Position numbers and translations under genes: made by a program | Notes under the pieces: model-generated | The model's input: only the letters and a program-made list of their open reading frames with translations | The model's database searches: none | What the model was told of the DNA's origin: nothing | Source of the DNA: Planctomycetia bacterium | GTDB lineage: Bacteria > Planctomycetota > Brocadiia > Brocadiales > Brocadiaceae | Reading direction: 5' to 3' | NCBI GenBank assembly: GCA_015075005.1 | Contig: JABTVC010000002.1 | Coordinates: 1,508,975 to 1,572,974 of the forward strand | DNA length: 64,000 nucleotides | In this document: positions 16,124 through 26,056 of the stretch, one piece after another | Numbering within the stretch: the stretch's first letter is position 1 | Layout of the letters: every line of letters starts with the position of its first letter

Positions 16124-19048
16124 ATGATACATGCAAAAATTAGAGGTTATTTTAATTCAGAGCTTTTTAATACAGTTACTGGAGAATATTTTAAGAGTTT
16201 CCTTGATGAATTTATTAAGCAATATGTACTGGTTAGTGCGAAAGGTTCGAGTGGACGTCAGTTTCAAACAGGAAGTAGCATATTTGACAAAGTTGTAAAT
16301 CAATACGATATGCCTTATCACATTCATATTATCAATGGGTTATTGCCTGCTCTAAAACTGCTTGAGGAGAGATTTAAAAAGGAAGGGTGGCTTGAGCAGA
16401 AAGAAGCACCGTTATTCCTGCGCTGTTTTGTCATTGGATTCACATTGCATGATGTTAATAAGCTGACTGGCATTGATGAATTAAATGAGAGCGTCGAGCA
16501 GTCTCTTGTTTCACTATGTGAAGGACTAAAACTTGAACGGTTTTTCCCTGAATGGAGATATTGGATTGAAGAAATTAAATTTCTTGCTCTTGGCACTGAA
16601 TACCGAACAAAAATCTTTGCTCACCAAAAAACTATACAGGAACAAGATTTTTTCAATACAGTATTGGCTGAACATTGCCATCTTGCCGATTCCATAGCTT
16701 CGATAGATAGCTTTTCCTCTGTTGCCGACTTTTATGAACAACTATCTAAAAAGCAATTGAACGGCAAGGGGTTGAGTGATTTGTGGCAGCTTTCCTTCGT
16801 AGAAGTTCAAGAGAATCTTTTTACACTCCTTTCTCAGAAACTATTGCTTGCTGCAAAATCTCTTATTGGGGATGAACGGCAGCAGACAATTTTATTTAGT
16901 TTAAGAAATGGTTTTGTATTTATCGGACAACCCTTGACTACAACTGAAATTAATAAAATAAAGATTGATTTCAAAAGCGACCTGTCTGATGTTGTAAAGT
17001 CCTCACTACTCGACTTTCAAGCATGCAAATTCGGTTTTTTAGAAAGCCTCAGCGAAGAAGATGACTCAGAAAATAAGTACCATGAGCAGATAAGAAATTC
17101 CCTTGAAAAAATACTGAGAGCTGGCTTTGCTAATAACGGGTCTGGAAGCGAGAAGATTAAACCGTTTTCAATAACCAATTATGCAGCACCTCTTTCAGAA
17201 GAAAGCAGCAAACCAAAAGCGGAAGAGGAAATAAAAAGCCTTGAAAAGTTGATTGATGAAAATGAGTTGCCTTTGACGGTCTTTCCTCAAAAGGCAAAGG
17301 ATGGAACTGTTCTGAATTACTTTTTGCGGTTTAGTAAAGAATGGGAGGAGGTCAGCGAATCAGACAGGAAATTTCTGACTCTTTATGTCTTAGAAAAAAT
17401 GAAAATACTTTCGTCAAAGATTTTTGCTAAATGGAAACCCAAAGACTCTTATCCTGAATATTCAACTGCAACAGAACGATCTGTTATAGCTTTAATGAAT
17501 GTTAACAAGCTATGCAATGTGGCGGAAATTGACGGCAAAACCATTAATGATACTTTAGAAACCGCTTGGAGTGAGATTATTAGAACACTGGCGACATCAT
17601 CACTTGTTAAAACTGTGGATACACAGGAGCTTGATGACTTTGCTGACTTTTATATTTCAGGCAACTTTGCGCGTGACATTGAAAAAATAGTCGGCCTTAT
17701 TGAAGAAATTCCTGAAAAAGCTGATATGTGCCTTTTTACTGGGCGTAAAGCAATGACAAAATATGGTGCAGAAAGGGCTTTTGGAATCTCTGCTCTCAAC
17801 TTTAGTAATAGGTCTATAAATACATTAAAAAGTAAGGATAATCAAATATCTTCACTTTTTTTTCAAGAAAATGAATTGCGCTTAAAAGAATTACCACGGG
17901 GGTTCTATACGAAAAAACTTAAACCAGAAGATAAAAATAAGTTTGAAAGGCAGATGTTTTTGAATGCCTCCGATGCAAACGCTGCAATCTATTATGATTT
18001 CGGAGAATATTTTGTTGATGTCTCAAGTTGCCAGTTGCTGGATGTCCTGAGTAAAGCATTTTCGTACGACTGTCGGGATGTAAACGGCTTGACGCTTATT
18101 TTTGATAGCCTTGCATACGATTTTAACCTTTACGGAATGAATTTCAATCGTATCGGCGAGGACGTGGAGTCCAATTTTTACTTCATTCACCAGATGCTTA
18201 AGCTGATACAAAAAACAGGCTTCAGGATTTTTGTGTCAGGTATATTGACGCCATACCATTCTCATAAGGAGATGTTTGTCTTTGAGAACTGTCTGCCCTT
18301 TGCAAAAAGGCTTGGATGGGACAGGATTCGGATTGACCAGATTGAAAGCAGATTGCAGGAGATGAATCTTCTTTTATCGCTTAATAAAAAGAGATTAGTC
18401 AGTAATGTCTTAAATTATGCAGAAGACAGGCAATCTATATTTACGGCTTTTGCGTTGCTGGATGATGACAATAAGGCAAAGGCACGAAACGCTATGCTTA
18501 AATTTATAAATTTAAACAAGGAGGTGTTAAAAATGAGTGTAATGAATGAACTGGCACAGATTGCCATTGAAATGGTAAGGCCAAAGTCAGGCAGTACTTC
18601 TCAGGAAAGCTGGATAATCCGGGATGCCCTGAAGGTGCTGAAAGACTGCCATAAGGAGGGAAGGGATAAAGAAACGGCAATAGAGCAAATTGCCGGAGAT
18701 TTAAGAAAAACCCTGAAAAGCAGGGATGGTGCCGTCCTGTCAAAATGCGAGCCTTTTGCAAAAGCCCTTTATGAACGGTTGTTTGAGCAGGAATGGAAAA
18801 AACATTTTCCCCAGCCGGGAAGGCTTCGCAATTGGGTAAACCAATTTGCCTTTCTTTATTCTGATAAAGGATATATGGAAAGCAGGAAATCAAAAATTAA
18901 AGGCATTATAAAGAAGCTGAAGGAGGAGGGGAAAGACATTTCAGAAGACACCGTGATCCAGCTTCTTGTTGCTGAAAATAAAAATCTTGAGAAATATGCA
19001 GGTGATTACCGTGAAGTATTTCAGGCAGTAGTTTCGGAAATTAAATAA
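16124..19048 (+). CDS. cas10d: Type I-D CRISPR large subunit Cas10d (Csc3)
   Basis: A 975-residue protein of the size and build of Cas10d, the large subunit of type I-D Cascade. In this subtype the HD nuclease is on Cas10d and not on Cas3. An HD site is seen at FVIGFTLHDVNKLTG (His109-Asp110), with an upstream HIHIINGLLPAL helix and a later AEHCHLADSIAS that fit the HD fold. The middle is a degenerate polymerase-like palm, and the C-terminal 171 residues are a helical small-subunit module. The start at 16124 is chosen because the remnant frame ends just before it. An in-frame ATG at 16094 overlaps that remnant. The gene is open throughout, unlike its upstream neighbours. Confidence 0.88.
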   Translation: MIHAKIRGYFNSELFNTVTGEYFKSFLDEFIKQYVLVSAKGSSGRQFQTGSSIFDKVVNQYDMPYHIHIINGLLPALKLLEERFKKEGWLEQKEAPLFLRCFVIGFTLHDVNKLTGIDELNESVEQSLVSLCEGLKLERFFPEWRYWIEEIKFLALGTEYRTKIFAHQKTIQEQDFFNTVLAEHCHLADSIASIDSFSSVADFYEQLSKKQLNGKGLSDLWQLSFVEVQENLFTLLSQKLLLAAKSLIGDERQQTILFSLRNGFVFIGQPLTTTEINKIKIDFKSDLSDVVKSSLLDFQACKFGFLESLSEEDDSENKYHEQIRNSLEKILRAGFANNGSGSEKIKPFSITNYAAPLSEESSKPKAEEEIKSLEKLIDENELPLTVFPQKAKDGTVLNYFLRFSKEWEEVSESDRKFLTLYVLEKMKILSSKIFAKWKPKDSYPEYSTATERSVIALMNVNKLCNVAEIDGKTINDTLETAWSEIIRTLATSSLVKTVDTQELDDFADFYISGNFARDIEKIVGLIEEIPEKADMCLFTGRKAMTKYGAERAFGISALNFSNRSINTLKSKDNQISSLFFQENELRLKELPRGFYTKKLKPEDKNKFERQMFLNASDANAAIYYDFGEYFVDVSSCQLLDVLSKAFSYDCRDVNGLTLIFDSLAYDFNLYGMNFNRIGEDVESNFYFIHQMLKLIQKTGFRIFVSGILTPYHSHKEMFVFENCLPFAKRLGWDRIRIDQIESRLQEMNLLLSLNKKRLVSNVLNYAEDRQSIFTAFALLDDDNKAKARNAMLKFINLNKEVLKMSVMNELAQIAIEMVRPKSGSTSQESWIIRDALKVLKDCHKEGRDKETAIEQIAGDLRKTLKSRDGAVLSKCEPFAKALYERLFEQEWKKHFPQPGRLRNWVNQFAFLYSDKGYMESRKSKIKGIIKKLKEEGKDISEDTVIQLLVAENKNLEKYAGDYREVFQAVVSEIK
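18533..19048 (+). CDS. cas11d: Cas11d small subunit from an internal start in cas10d
   Basis: Inside cas10d, in the same frame, an AAGGAGGTG site (18518-18526) lies 6 bases before an ATG at 18533, inside an AT-rich stretch. The product would be 171 residues (MSVMNELAQIAIEMVRP...), helical and basic, the size of a Cas11 small subunit. Independent translation of Cas11d from within cas10d is established for type I-D systems. The near-perfect ribosome site inside a coding region is direct sequence support here. Confidence 0.8.
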   Translation: MSVMNELAQIAIEMVRPKSGSTSQESWIIRDALKVLKDCHKEGRDKETAIEQIAGDLRKTLKSRDGAVLSKCEPFAKALYERLFEQEWKKHFPQPGRLRNWVNQFAFLYSDKGYMESRKSKIKGIIKKLKEEGKDISEDTVIQLLVAENKNLEKYAGDYREVFQAVVSEIK

Positions 19049-19071
19049 AATCAAAAGAGGAGGATAGAAAC

Positions 19072-20121
19072 ATGGCAGCAATTAAAGAACTTTATAAGTT
19101 TATTGACGAGAAATGGTTTGTGAGTGATTTAAAGGAAAACCATATTGGGCATCTTAAACTTGCCTTGGTCAGAGAGGTTGTGAACCCCCTCATTATCAGA
19201 AGCACCGACATGGAGGCGACAATCACATTGGTAACCGCTGACGGACGGGAGCTTGTTGAAATCCCTCCGAGGAAGTTAAAGAGCAGGGAAAAACTACTTG
19301 GCCTGATGCTGTGCAGAGAATTCGGGGTTGTAGATGAAAAAGTCCGTTACAATGTATTTGATGGTGCCGAGATGTTGAATAATCCAAACTCTGCACTTTT
19401 TGGAGATACATCCACGAAATCTGGTGATACGGCGGGGCTTACGAGCAGGGCAATTTACGACTGGGCATATTCGCTAAGAGACGTAAAAGATATAACCGAG
19501 AAGCTGCAACACAATGCCTTAAGCGAAGCGGGGACGATGATTGATGAAGCGACTGGTGAAATGCGGCAAAGCCTTTATTCAACGGAATATATATTGCCGG
19601 GAACTCTCTTCCCTCATTTTATAACCGTTGATAACATTACCCCTGAACTTTTTATTCATCTTCTTTCCAGTGTTCTTAACCAACACCGTTATGGAGCACA
19701 AACAACTACAAACGCCAACAATATGATAAACCATCTAGTTGCTATTGGTTTTGCAGATTTTGAGAAACCGATTAACAGCTACACAATTTCAAAGGCATGG
19801 AATGCAGATACAAAAAAAGATGTGCCAACATTGGACTCCGTAAACACATTTGTCAATGAGCAAATGAAAAACCACTACACTGAAGATGGCTTGGTAAAAA
19901 ACCTCGCTGATATCGTGAAATGGGTTGATGGTCTTTGGAAAGAAAATGATAAACCTTTGCTTAAAGAGATTTATACTGCTGCCCAAACAGGTGTTGATAC
20001 ATATTTGAAGAAAATCAAAATGGTTAAAGAATCTTCGGGTGATAAGAAGCAGAAAGGGGCAAAAAAGGTAAAAGAAACAAAAGCGGGGGGCGCCAATGAA
20101 AATACAACCCCTGAGAGTTAA
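19072..20121 (+). CDS. csc2: Type I-D backbone protein Csc2 (Cas7d)
   Basis: A 349-residue protein matching Csc2, the Cas7-type RAMP that polymerises along the crRNA to form the Cascade backbone. The segments NPLIIRSTDMEATIT, LTSRAIYDWAYSLRD and LPGTLFPHFITVDNITPELF are of the family type. The C-terminal 40 residues are Lys-rich and look disordered. GAGGAGG precedes the ATG, 23 bases after cas10d. Its 3' end overlaps csc1 by 26 bases, so translation is probably coupled. No sign of damage. Confidence 0.88.
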   Translation: MAAIKELYKFIDEKWFVSDLKENHIGHLKLALVREVVNPLIIRSTDMEATITLVTADGRELVEIPPRKLKSREKLLGLMLCREFGVVDEKVRYNVFDGAEMLNNPNSALFGDTSTKSGDTAGLTSRAIYDWAYSLRDVKDITEKLQHNALSEAGTMIDEATGEMRQSLYSTEYILPGTLFPHFITVDNITPELFIHLLSSVLNQHRYGAQTTTNANNMINHLVAIGFADFEKPINSYTISKAWNADTKKDVPTLDSVNTFVNEQMKNHYTEDGLVKNLADIVKWVDGLWKENDKPLLKEIYTAAQTGVDTYLKKIKMVKESSGDKKQKGAKKVKETKAGGANENTTPES

Positions 20122-20752
20122 ACTTCTCTCACCCATGTTTAATTATTGCAGGGTAACCACTGGCGGCGCCATAACAAGCGACTTTATCGGCGATATTGCC
20201 TTAACCTATGCAATTAACAGGGTTAGGAAAGACAGGAATTTTTACGAGGAGTTCCGAAGAAAACCGTATTATGAGGAATTGAGAGGACTTGATTATTATG
20301 TTAGCATGGGAAAGCCTGTCAAGTATGAGATGACAGGGATATATACCAGAAATACTCTTTTTAATGTGGATGGTTTTCCTGATATGTCCATCATTGGTAA
20401 AGAGGGACTTGCAAGAAAAGGACTGTTTAAAAACTATTTCAAGGTGCAGGGGATTCAACCGGAGGGGGAGTTTTCTACCTGTCTGATCTGTAAAGACTCA
20501 TTCACCCTTGATTTACCCTTTACAATCCGTTTAGGAACAGGCAGGGAATGTATGGCAATCCTTGATAGGGATGACAAATTTGATGGCAATCTTTGGCTGA
20601 ATGCTTTTACCCTAAAAACAGTGTTTGGTAATTTGCAGACAACTATTAAATCACTTAAGTCATATTTGTTTGAATATAAACTTGAAAACTACATCCTGAT
20701 GAAAAACATTTCTACAGAACAGGTCAGAGTGATTTTTGACGGCATATTCTAA
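20096..20752 (+). CDS. csc1: Type I-D Csc1 (Cas5d-type RAMP)
   Basis: A 218-residue protein in the Csc1 position. Csc1 is the Cas5-type subunit that caps the 5' handle of the crRNA in type I-D Cascade. It has RAMP-like strands and a conserved-looking SPMFNYCRVTTGGAITSDFIGDIALTYAI near the N-terminus. It overlaps csc2 by 26 bases and its stop overlaps the start of cas3' by one base (TAATG), so the four genes form one tight operon. Confidence 0.85.
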   Translation: MKIQPLRVKLLSPMFNYCRVTTGGAITSDFIGDIALTYAINRVRKDRNFYEEFRRKPYYEELRGLDYYVSMGKPVKYEMTGIYTRNTLFNVDGFPDMSIIGKEGLARKGLFKNYFKVQGIQPEGEFSTCLICKDSFTLDLPFTIRLGTGRECMAILDRDDKFDGNLWLNAFTLKTVFGNLQTTIKSLKSYLFEYKLENYILMKNISTEQVRVIFDGIF

Positions 20753-22666
20753 TGACGGATAGCGTTTCTCTAAAAATATTGCCCCAGTTTGTGGATACAG
20801 TGGACGAGCAGTTTGAAGGTCGCCGTTTGCACAAAATCCAGCAGGCGCTTTTGAACTATGAAGATATACCTGAATTCACAGTAATAAGCGCCAAAAACAG
20901 GAAATGGAAGTTTTGCCTTCCCGCTTCCTATAATCCAACACAAAACATCAGGCAGTTCTTTTAGTAAACGCAGGTGCATCATTGTATCTCCGACAAATGC
21001 CTTGATTGATGATATGGAAAAAGAATACGCCAAAGCTTTTCCATCGCTTCAGATTAGCAAGCTTAACAGAAAGAAGCTGGATGACCTCAACGCAAAAGGT
21101 CCTGATAGATGGAATGCCCTTATTCAGGTAATCACAGACAACGAAATTATTATCACTAATCCTGATTTGCTCAATTTTGCCCTCTTTGGCGGTTATTACA
21201 GGCACAAAGGGCAAAAAGAGATAAGCGAAATCTTTGCCAGAATAGACTACTTTGTATTTGATGAATATCATTTGTATGATGAAGAGCAGATTGCCAATAT
21301 AATTTCATGGATTGCAGTAAAAAAGGCTCTGATTGCAAAGCCGGTTAAATTTATTTTTGCCTCAGCAACCCCTGAAAAAGGATTGCTTGAAATATTACGA
21401 ACCCAAGGCTTTAATCCTGCTGATATCATAGAATTCATATCTGACAAGGCAACTTCATCGAGCCGGAAAATTCATGGTCAAATAGAGGTCACATTTTTGA
21501 AAGGTGCTACGCCACTTCAATATCTCATCTCGAATGCTGAAACCATTAAACAGTGGATTAAAGACGGAGAAAGAATATTAGTTGTATTCGATAGAATGAC
21601 GGAACTCCGAATGGCAAAACCAGAGATAGAAAAGCAATTTCATGATGTGGTAATCGCAGAAGTATCCGTCTACTATACAAAATCTGAAATCAAGGAAGCG
21701 CCTGGCAATGCCGGCTTGATACTTGGCACTAATAAAATCGAGGTTGGTGTCAATCTGGATGTGTCCATTTGTCTTATGCAGACAGGCAAATACTTTGCTA
21801 ACTTTATCCAACGATTCGGGCGCATCGCAAGACAGGGAAAAGACGGCAAGGCAATAATTTTTCTTGATAACAAAATAAAGGAAATAGAAAAGGCGTTTAC
21901 TGGGAAAGAAACACTGTCATATTATGACTTTATCGAACAATGTCGAAATATTGAGCTTTTGTCAGACCGAAAATTTTATTCTGAAAAAATTCCACAGTAT
22001 CTTGGGGCATATTATTTTATCATTGCCACAAATATAAAAGACTATGCGACACAGAAACTATTTAGAGAGACCGTTAATATTGATGGTCAAGCAGGATTTA
22101 TGCTGGGTTTAATGAGAAAAATAGATAAAGGAATTAGGCGCCTTGAATATATAAATTCTGCCTGTGGAAAGAAATTTAATATTGACATTGAAAACTGGAA
22201 AGAATGGTGGAAGATATTTACTGGAACCTTTAAATATTTCAGGGCTTCCATGCCAGATATCTTAGTTCGAGATTTAACCTGTAATAAGGATAATCAGATT
22301 ACTCGATACTCTTTAGAGTGGATATTGGAAAACAGAGAAATTGTAAGAGAGGAATCTATCAATGGTGAGCGATGCCTTGTGGTATCAGGTTTTTTGGAAG
22401 GGAAGCAGGAGTTACAATACTATGTAGAATCGCTTCCTGTTTATAAATTGAACGAAGGGAATCTTTATTTGCAACAGAAAGAGAAGTATTCTCTGAAAGA
22501 AGCCTTCGAAAAACGGCTTGTAGAGATTGCGAAAATGTATAAAGGGCAAAACCAGTTTGTATTGGCTGCAAGACAATTAATTGGTGAAGTTGAAAAATTG
22601 AAGCCTATAGTTACCCATAAGCGCTTATTTGTTTCTGATGTTCAGTGTTATTCAAATTTTTTGTGA
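20752..22666 (+). pseudogene. cas3: Type I-D Cas3' helicase, frameshift at Walker A
   Basis: This is a superfamily 2 helicase without an HD domain, as expected for type I-D. The first 50 or so codons (20752-20900) run into the Walker A region. The frame then changes near 20900 and continues FAFPLPIIQHKTSGSSFSKRRCIIV to SPTNALIDDMEKEY. Motif II is DEYH (codons at 21260), motif III is SAT and motif VI is RFGRIARQG. The residues expected to be GSGKS read instead through an A-rich run (KNRKWK or, shifted, TGNGS), so the Walker A lysine is lost or misplaced. The break may be a homopolymer sequencing error. If real, target DNA unwinding would fail. Confidence 0.8.
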
Positions 22667-23583
22667 TCCGCAAAAATAAGTTTTTTTATTTATGGTACAC
22701 TCTACGGGTTCAGGTTTACAACCAGAACCCCCTGATTCTATGCGAATAATTGGTACGTCTCACCGATGAGGATGATTAAATGACAACGAACCAACGAATC
22801 TTCTCTATACAAAAGTTGAAGACGAGGGGTTTAGCCACGAATGGACATGAAGAAAAACGAATTTCACTTAACATGGATGGACAGGATGAACATGATTAAA
22901 ATATCCTGCTTATCCCGTAAATTCTGTCAAAAATAATTTGGAGACACTGAAATAGGAAAAAGTATTGAACGAAGTATATTAGATAGTACAATGTATATAC
23001 ATAATTTTACGTTAAGAAAATTCGAGGTTGCTATACAGTCACTAAGTTATCAGGATTTTCTTTGATGCATGGTGTCTTAGTGGCATTAAAAAAATTTACA
23101 AAATGCTACATTTCAGGAGTAATATGCTTAAAAATCTGGTCACACACAGTAACAGCGCAGCATTAATTATTGATAAACCTATGCAAATCCTCAAAGGTTG
23201 ATATGAATACACCACTTGAAATCACCACTGACAGGAAAAATCTTATTATTTCTCAGTTCATGACAAGGATAGAGATAAAAGTTTAGAGCAGCTTTAGTAA
23301 AAAAAATAAATAAAAACACGAAAAAACCCAGAAAGCTGGCTGAATGATGAAAGATATCCTTTTCTGATACCTTGAAGTCATTGATATACATAGCAATCAG
23401 ATGATATTATATGGAGGATTGCCGGGATAGAGGGTTATAAACCTCTTATCTTCAACTATTGCAATGCCCCACGCATTCTCAGGAAACTCTACGATGCAGC
23501 TGTACCTTTCAACAGGAAAAGCTTAACAAAGTGAGTTCGCCAAGTATATTGAAAAAAATTGAAAGAATGAATGGATATAAATA
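22667..23583. other. 900-base gap between the I-D block and decayed cas4
   Basis: AT-rich, with no gene I can recognise on either strand. It lies at the right-hand border of the I-D block. A cas3 of the older operon would be expected here, but I see no motif of it. Decay past recognition is possible. Confidence 0.5.
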
Positions 23584-24088
23584 ATGAACACTACAGAACA
23601 AACATCTATCCGCTTGCAGCACTTAGATTAACTATTACTTCCACAATTAGAAGAAGCTCTGGTATTTTACTAAAAATATTGAAATGGAGCACAACAGCGA
23701 TGATGGTCTACCTCAGTAAGCTGATCCACGAGACATCATTACGAACAGGAGAATAAGGAGATTGAGATTGATGGCTGATCAAGATTGATTTCATCAACAA
23801 GGACAGGGTCATCCAAATATGAAGAAGTCGGACAAAGGTGGAAGAGCCGCATATCAGCCGAAAAGTATTACCTCTGGTATCTGAAACAGAAGGGCGTAGA
23901 AGGTATTACCGGTAAAATTAATTATCAAAGCTCAGAAAGACCCTGGACGTGTTTTGGAGCAGGAGATGATGAGAAGATTCATGCAATAGTAAACGACATC
24001 AAAGTGCTTGTGGAAGCCGAATTACCTCCGCCGATACAAAGGATGAAGATGTGCAAGAATTGCAGTTATAGGGATATACTGGGTGTAA
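23584..24088 (+). pseudogene. cas4: cas4 pseudogene
   Basis: Cas4 is an iron-sulfur nuclease that trims prespacers. Across several frames I read FTKNIEMEHNSD, KLIHETS, LIKIDFINKDRVI, KYYLWYLKQKGVEGITGKI, then DDEKIHAIVNDIKVLVEAE and finally PPPIQRMKMCKNCSYRD, the C-terminal cysteine cluster. The expected YWV and stop are at 24079-24088 in yet another frame. Residues are well preserved while the frame breaks at least six times, so the damage is mainly small insertions and deletions. No functional product can come from this sequence. Confidence 0.8.
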
Positions 24089-24104
24089 TAAAGAACAATC
24101 TAAG

Positions 24105-24321
24105 CCGATTAAGCCGTTCAAACTATTTAAACCGATATAGTTTTCGGCTAACGGTTGAAACGACCTTCTTGAAATTGAAACTGCTTGAACAGTTGAAACT
24201 GCTGTGAACAGTTGAAACTACTTGAACATTGAAGGAAACTTGAACAGCTGAAACTGCTTAAACGGTTGAAACTGCTTAAACGGTTGAAACTGCTTAAACG
24301 GCTTAAACTATTTTTAAACCT
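24105..24321. repeat. 9-bp periodic repeats between cas4 and cas1
   Basis: Imperfect units such as CGGTTGAAACTGCTTAAA repeat through the gap and stop at the cas1 start codon. Here the motif is often GTTGAAACT, a variant of the TTAAACGGC unit in cas6. Confidence 0.85.
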
Positions 24322-25283
24322 ATGAAACAGAACTATTACATCTTTAACAACGGCCGCCTGAAACGACAGGAAAATACCATCTTCTTTGAAAAGGAAGACG
24401 GTTCTAAGGTCATAATACCATTGAGAACACAGAAGCCCTCTATGCCTTCGGTGAGATTGACTTCAATGAAACTCTTTAATTATCTTGACAGAAAGGCATA
24501 CCAGTGCATGTATTCAACTACTATGGTTATTATTCCGGTAGCTACTATCCATGGGAATAGCAAACTCCAGGTTGGTGAAGCAGGTGAACCACTATACGAG
24601 CCGTCAGAGAATTATCCTGCAGGGGCGTTTATTGAAACAGCAGTTTCAATATCTGAAGAACCTGAGATATATGGCAACAGGGAAGGAGTGGATGAATATA
24701 TCAGCACGATTGAAGGTTTCAGGTCACAAGTCGAAAAAACAGAGGTCGTGGAGAGTTGATGGGAATAGAAGCGAAACATCCAAAATACGTATTACAAATT
24801 TACCATTATTGACCAGGAGATAGCATTTGAACGCAGGGTGAAGCAGCCTCCGGACAATGCCGGTTAACCTGCAATCTCATATCTAAACTCGATGGTCTAT
24901 ACGACATGTCTGGGTGAGAAATATACCATACAAGATTAAATCCCTGATCTCTTATCTCCATGAACCGGGCGAACAGGTTTTCCTGAGCCTCGACCTGGCG
25001 GAGGTTTTAAGCCTATTTTCAGCGACAGAACCATATTTACGATACTGAACCGGCAGCAGATTAAAAGGATTTTATGACAGAGGTTAATTGCTGTTATCTT
25101 AACAGAAGGAGAAAGACAGTTATAAAAAGAATATGATATGAGAAGAAAGACAATTATCAGCCATAATGAAAACTGAGAGACAGGTCTCTTACCGGTATCT
25201 TATAAAGATTGGAATATTACAAATTGGTCAAACACCTGATTGGCGAGCAAAGTGAAATCCGTCGATTGAAGATCTGGTGGTGA
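24322..25283 (+). pseudogene. cas1: cas1 pseudogene
   Basis: Cas1 is the integrase that inserts new spacers. The start is clean (MKQNYYIFNNGRLKR, ENTIFFEKEDGSKVIIP), then frames alternate: VEYISTIEGFRSQVEKTE-like, DQEIAFERRVKQPPDNA, SLDLAEV, PIFS, and a final SEIRRLKIWW before TGA at 25281-25283. That tryptophan pair is a normal Cas1 end. The order and total length (about 960 bases) fit one full Cas1 of about 330 residues broken by many small insertions and deletions. Because the conserved active-site region is out of frame, spacer acquisition by this gene is not possible as written. Confidence 0.82.
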
Positions 25284-25311
25284 ATTTTCATAACCGTTCG
25301 AGCAGTAGTAT

Positions 25312-25400
25312 TCATTTAAGCCGCACAAGCCGTTTGAACTGATTGAGCCGTTTGCACGGTTTTCACGGTTGAACAGATTACACAGTTTGCACGGTTTGAA
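25312..25400. repeat. 9-bp periodic repeats between cas1 and cas2
   Basis: Imperfect units (AAGCCGTTTGAACTG, GAGCCGTTTGCACGG, CACGGTTTGAAAGG) fill the gap and end in the AGGAG ribosome site of cas2. Confidence 0.8.
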
Positions 25401-25414
25401 AGGAGAGATTAACA

Positions 25415-25676
25415 ATGTACGTTGTTGTTGTATATGATGTGGATCAGAAACGATGTACGAAGATGTTAAAGCTGTGCAGAGGTTATCTCCATCATATACA
25501 GAACTCGTATTTGAAGGTGAGTGGTGAACTGATGGAAGAATTGAAGATAAAACAAAGAAAATCATGAACGAGAGGATGAGGACTCACTCATTGTATGTAT
25601 TCAAATCAAAGAAATGAAAAATGGCTGGATAAAAGATTGTTGGTTGACAAAAGACCGGTTGATAATATTATCATAG
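25415..25676 (+). pseudogene. cas2: cas2 pseudogene
   Basis: Cas2 bridges the Cas1 dimers in the spacer integration complex. The start MYVVVVYDVDQKRCTKML and CRGYLHHIQNS are typical Cas2. After residue 30 the frame breaks (expected VFEGE then LEELK), returns as KKWLDKRLL-like and ends VDKRPVDNII near 25670. At least three frame changes are needed within 260 bases. The ribosome site AGGAG before the ATG is intact. It is the last cas gene before the array. Confidence 0.82.
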
Positions 25677-25679
25677 AAT

Positions 25680-25757
25680 TCCCTGAAATTTGGGAACACT
25701 GATAGAAAACTGGAGTTTCTCTATCCATTACTCTCCCAAACGGGAGTTTGGGGCAAA
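25680..25757 (+). repeat. Array-flanking inverted repeat, left copy
   Basis: Contains TGGAGTTTCTC, then CTCCCAAACGGGAGTTTGGGG. The right copy at 33359-33440 carries the same series on the other strand, with about 80% similarity by eye. Confidence 0.7.
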
Positions 25758-26040
25758 ACAACACGGCACATTGGTTGCGGCGTATGTACTAGGACTAATA
25801 AGTTTACTTTGTCTGTTGGAATACAACAATGCGACAAAAGTATTCCATTGTTTGGATAAGTAAGTGTTTTGTAGTGGCAAAATACCATAAAAAACCTGTC
25901 GACCTCAGGGTAAATACCTGTTCGCACGTCTCTGTATCTCTGTTTGATACACTGAAATGATGATTATCCTGTTATGAAATAATAGCTTGAGTACATCATG
26001 TCGACCTGCCGGGTTTTTTACATAATGAGAGGTAGACGAG

Positions 26041-26056
26041 CAAAATGGCCATTTTG
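26041..26056. promoter_or_regulatory. Perfect 16-bp palindrome in the leader
   Basis: CAAAATGGCCATTTTG lies 51 bases before the first repeat. A dyad of this kind could bind a dimeric regulator or an integration host protein. No regulator gene is in the locus. Confidence 0.4.

Noticed and set aside
16124..22666. Type III system, because of the Cas10-like large subunit
   Set aside because: Gene set and order (HD on the large subunit, Csc2, Csc1, HD-less Cas3') fit type I-D, and no Csm/Cmr genes are present.
22667..23583. Remains of an older cas3 or cas5 gene
   Set aside because: Position would fit, but no helicase or RAMP motif could be read on either strand.
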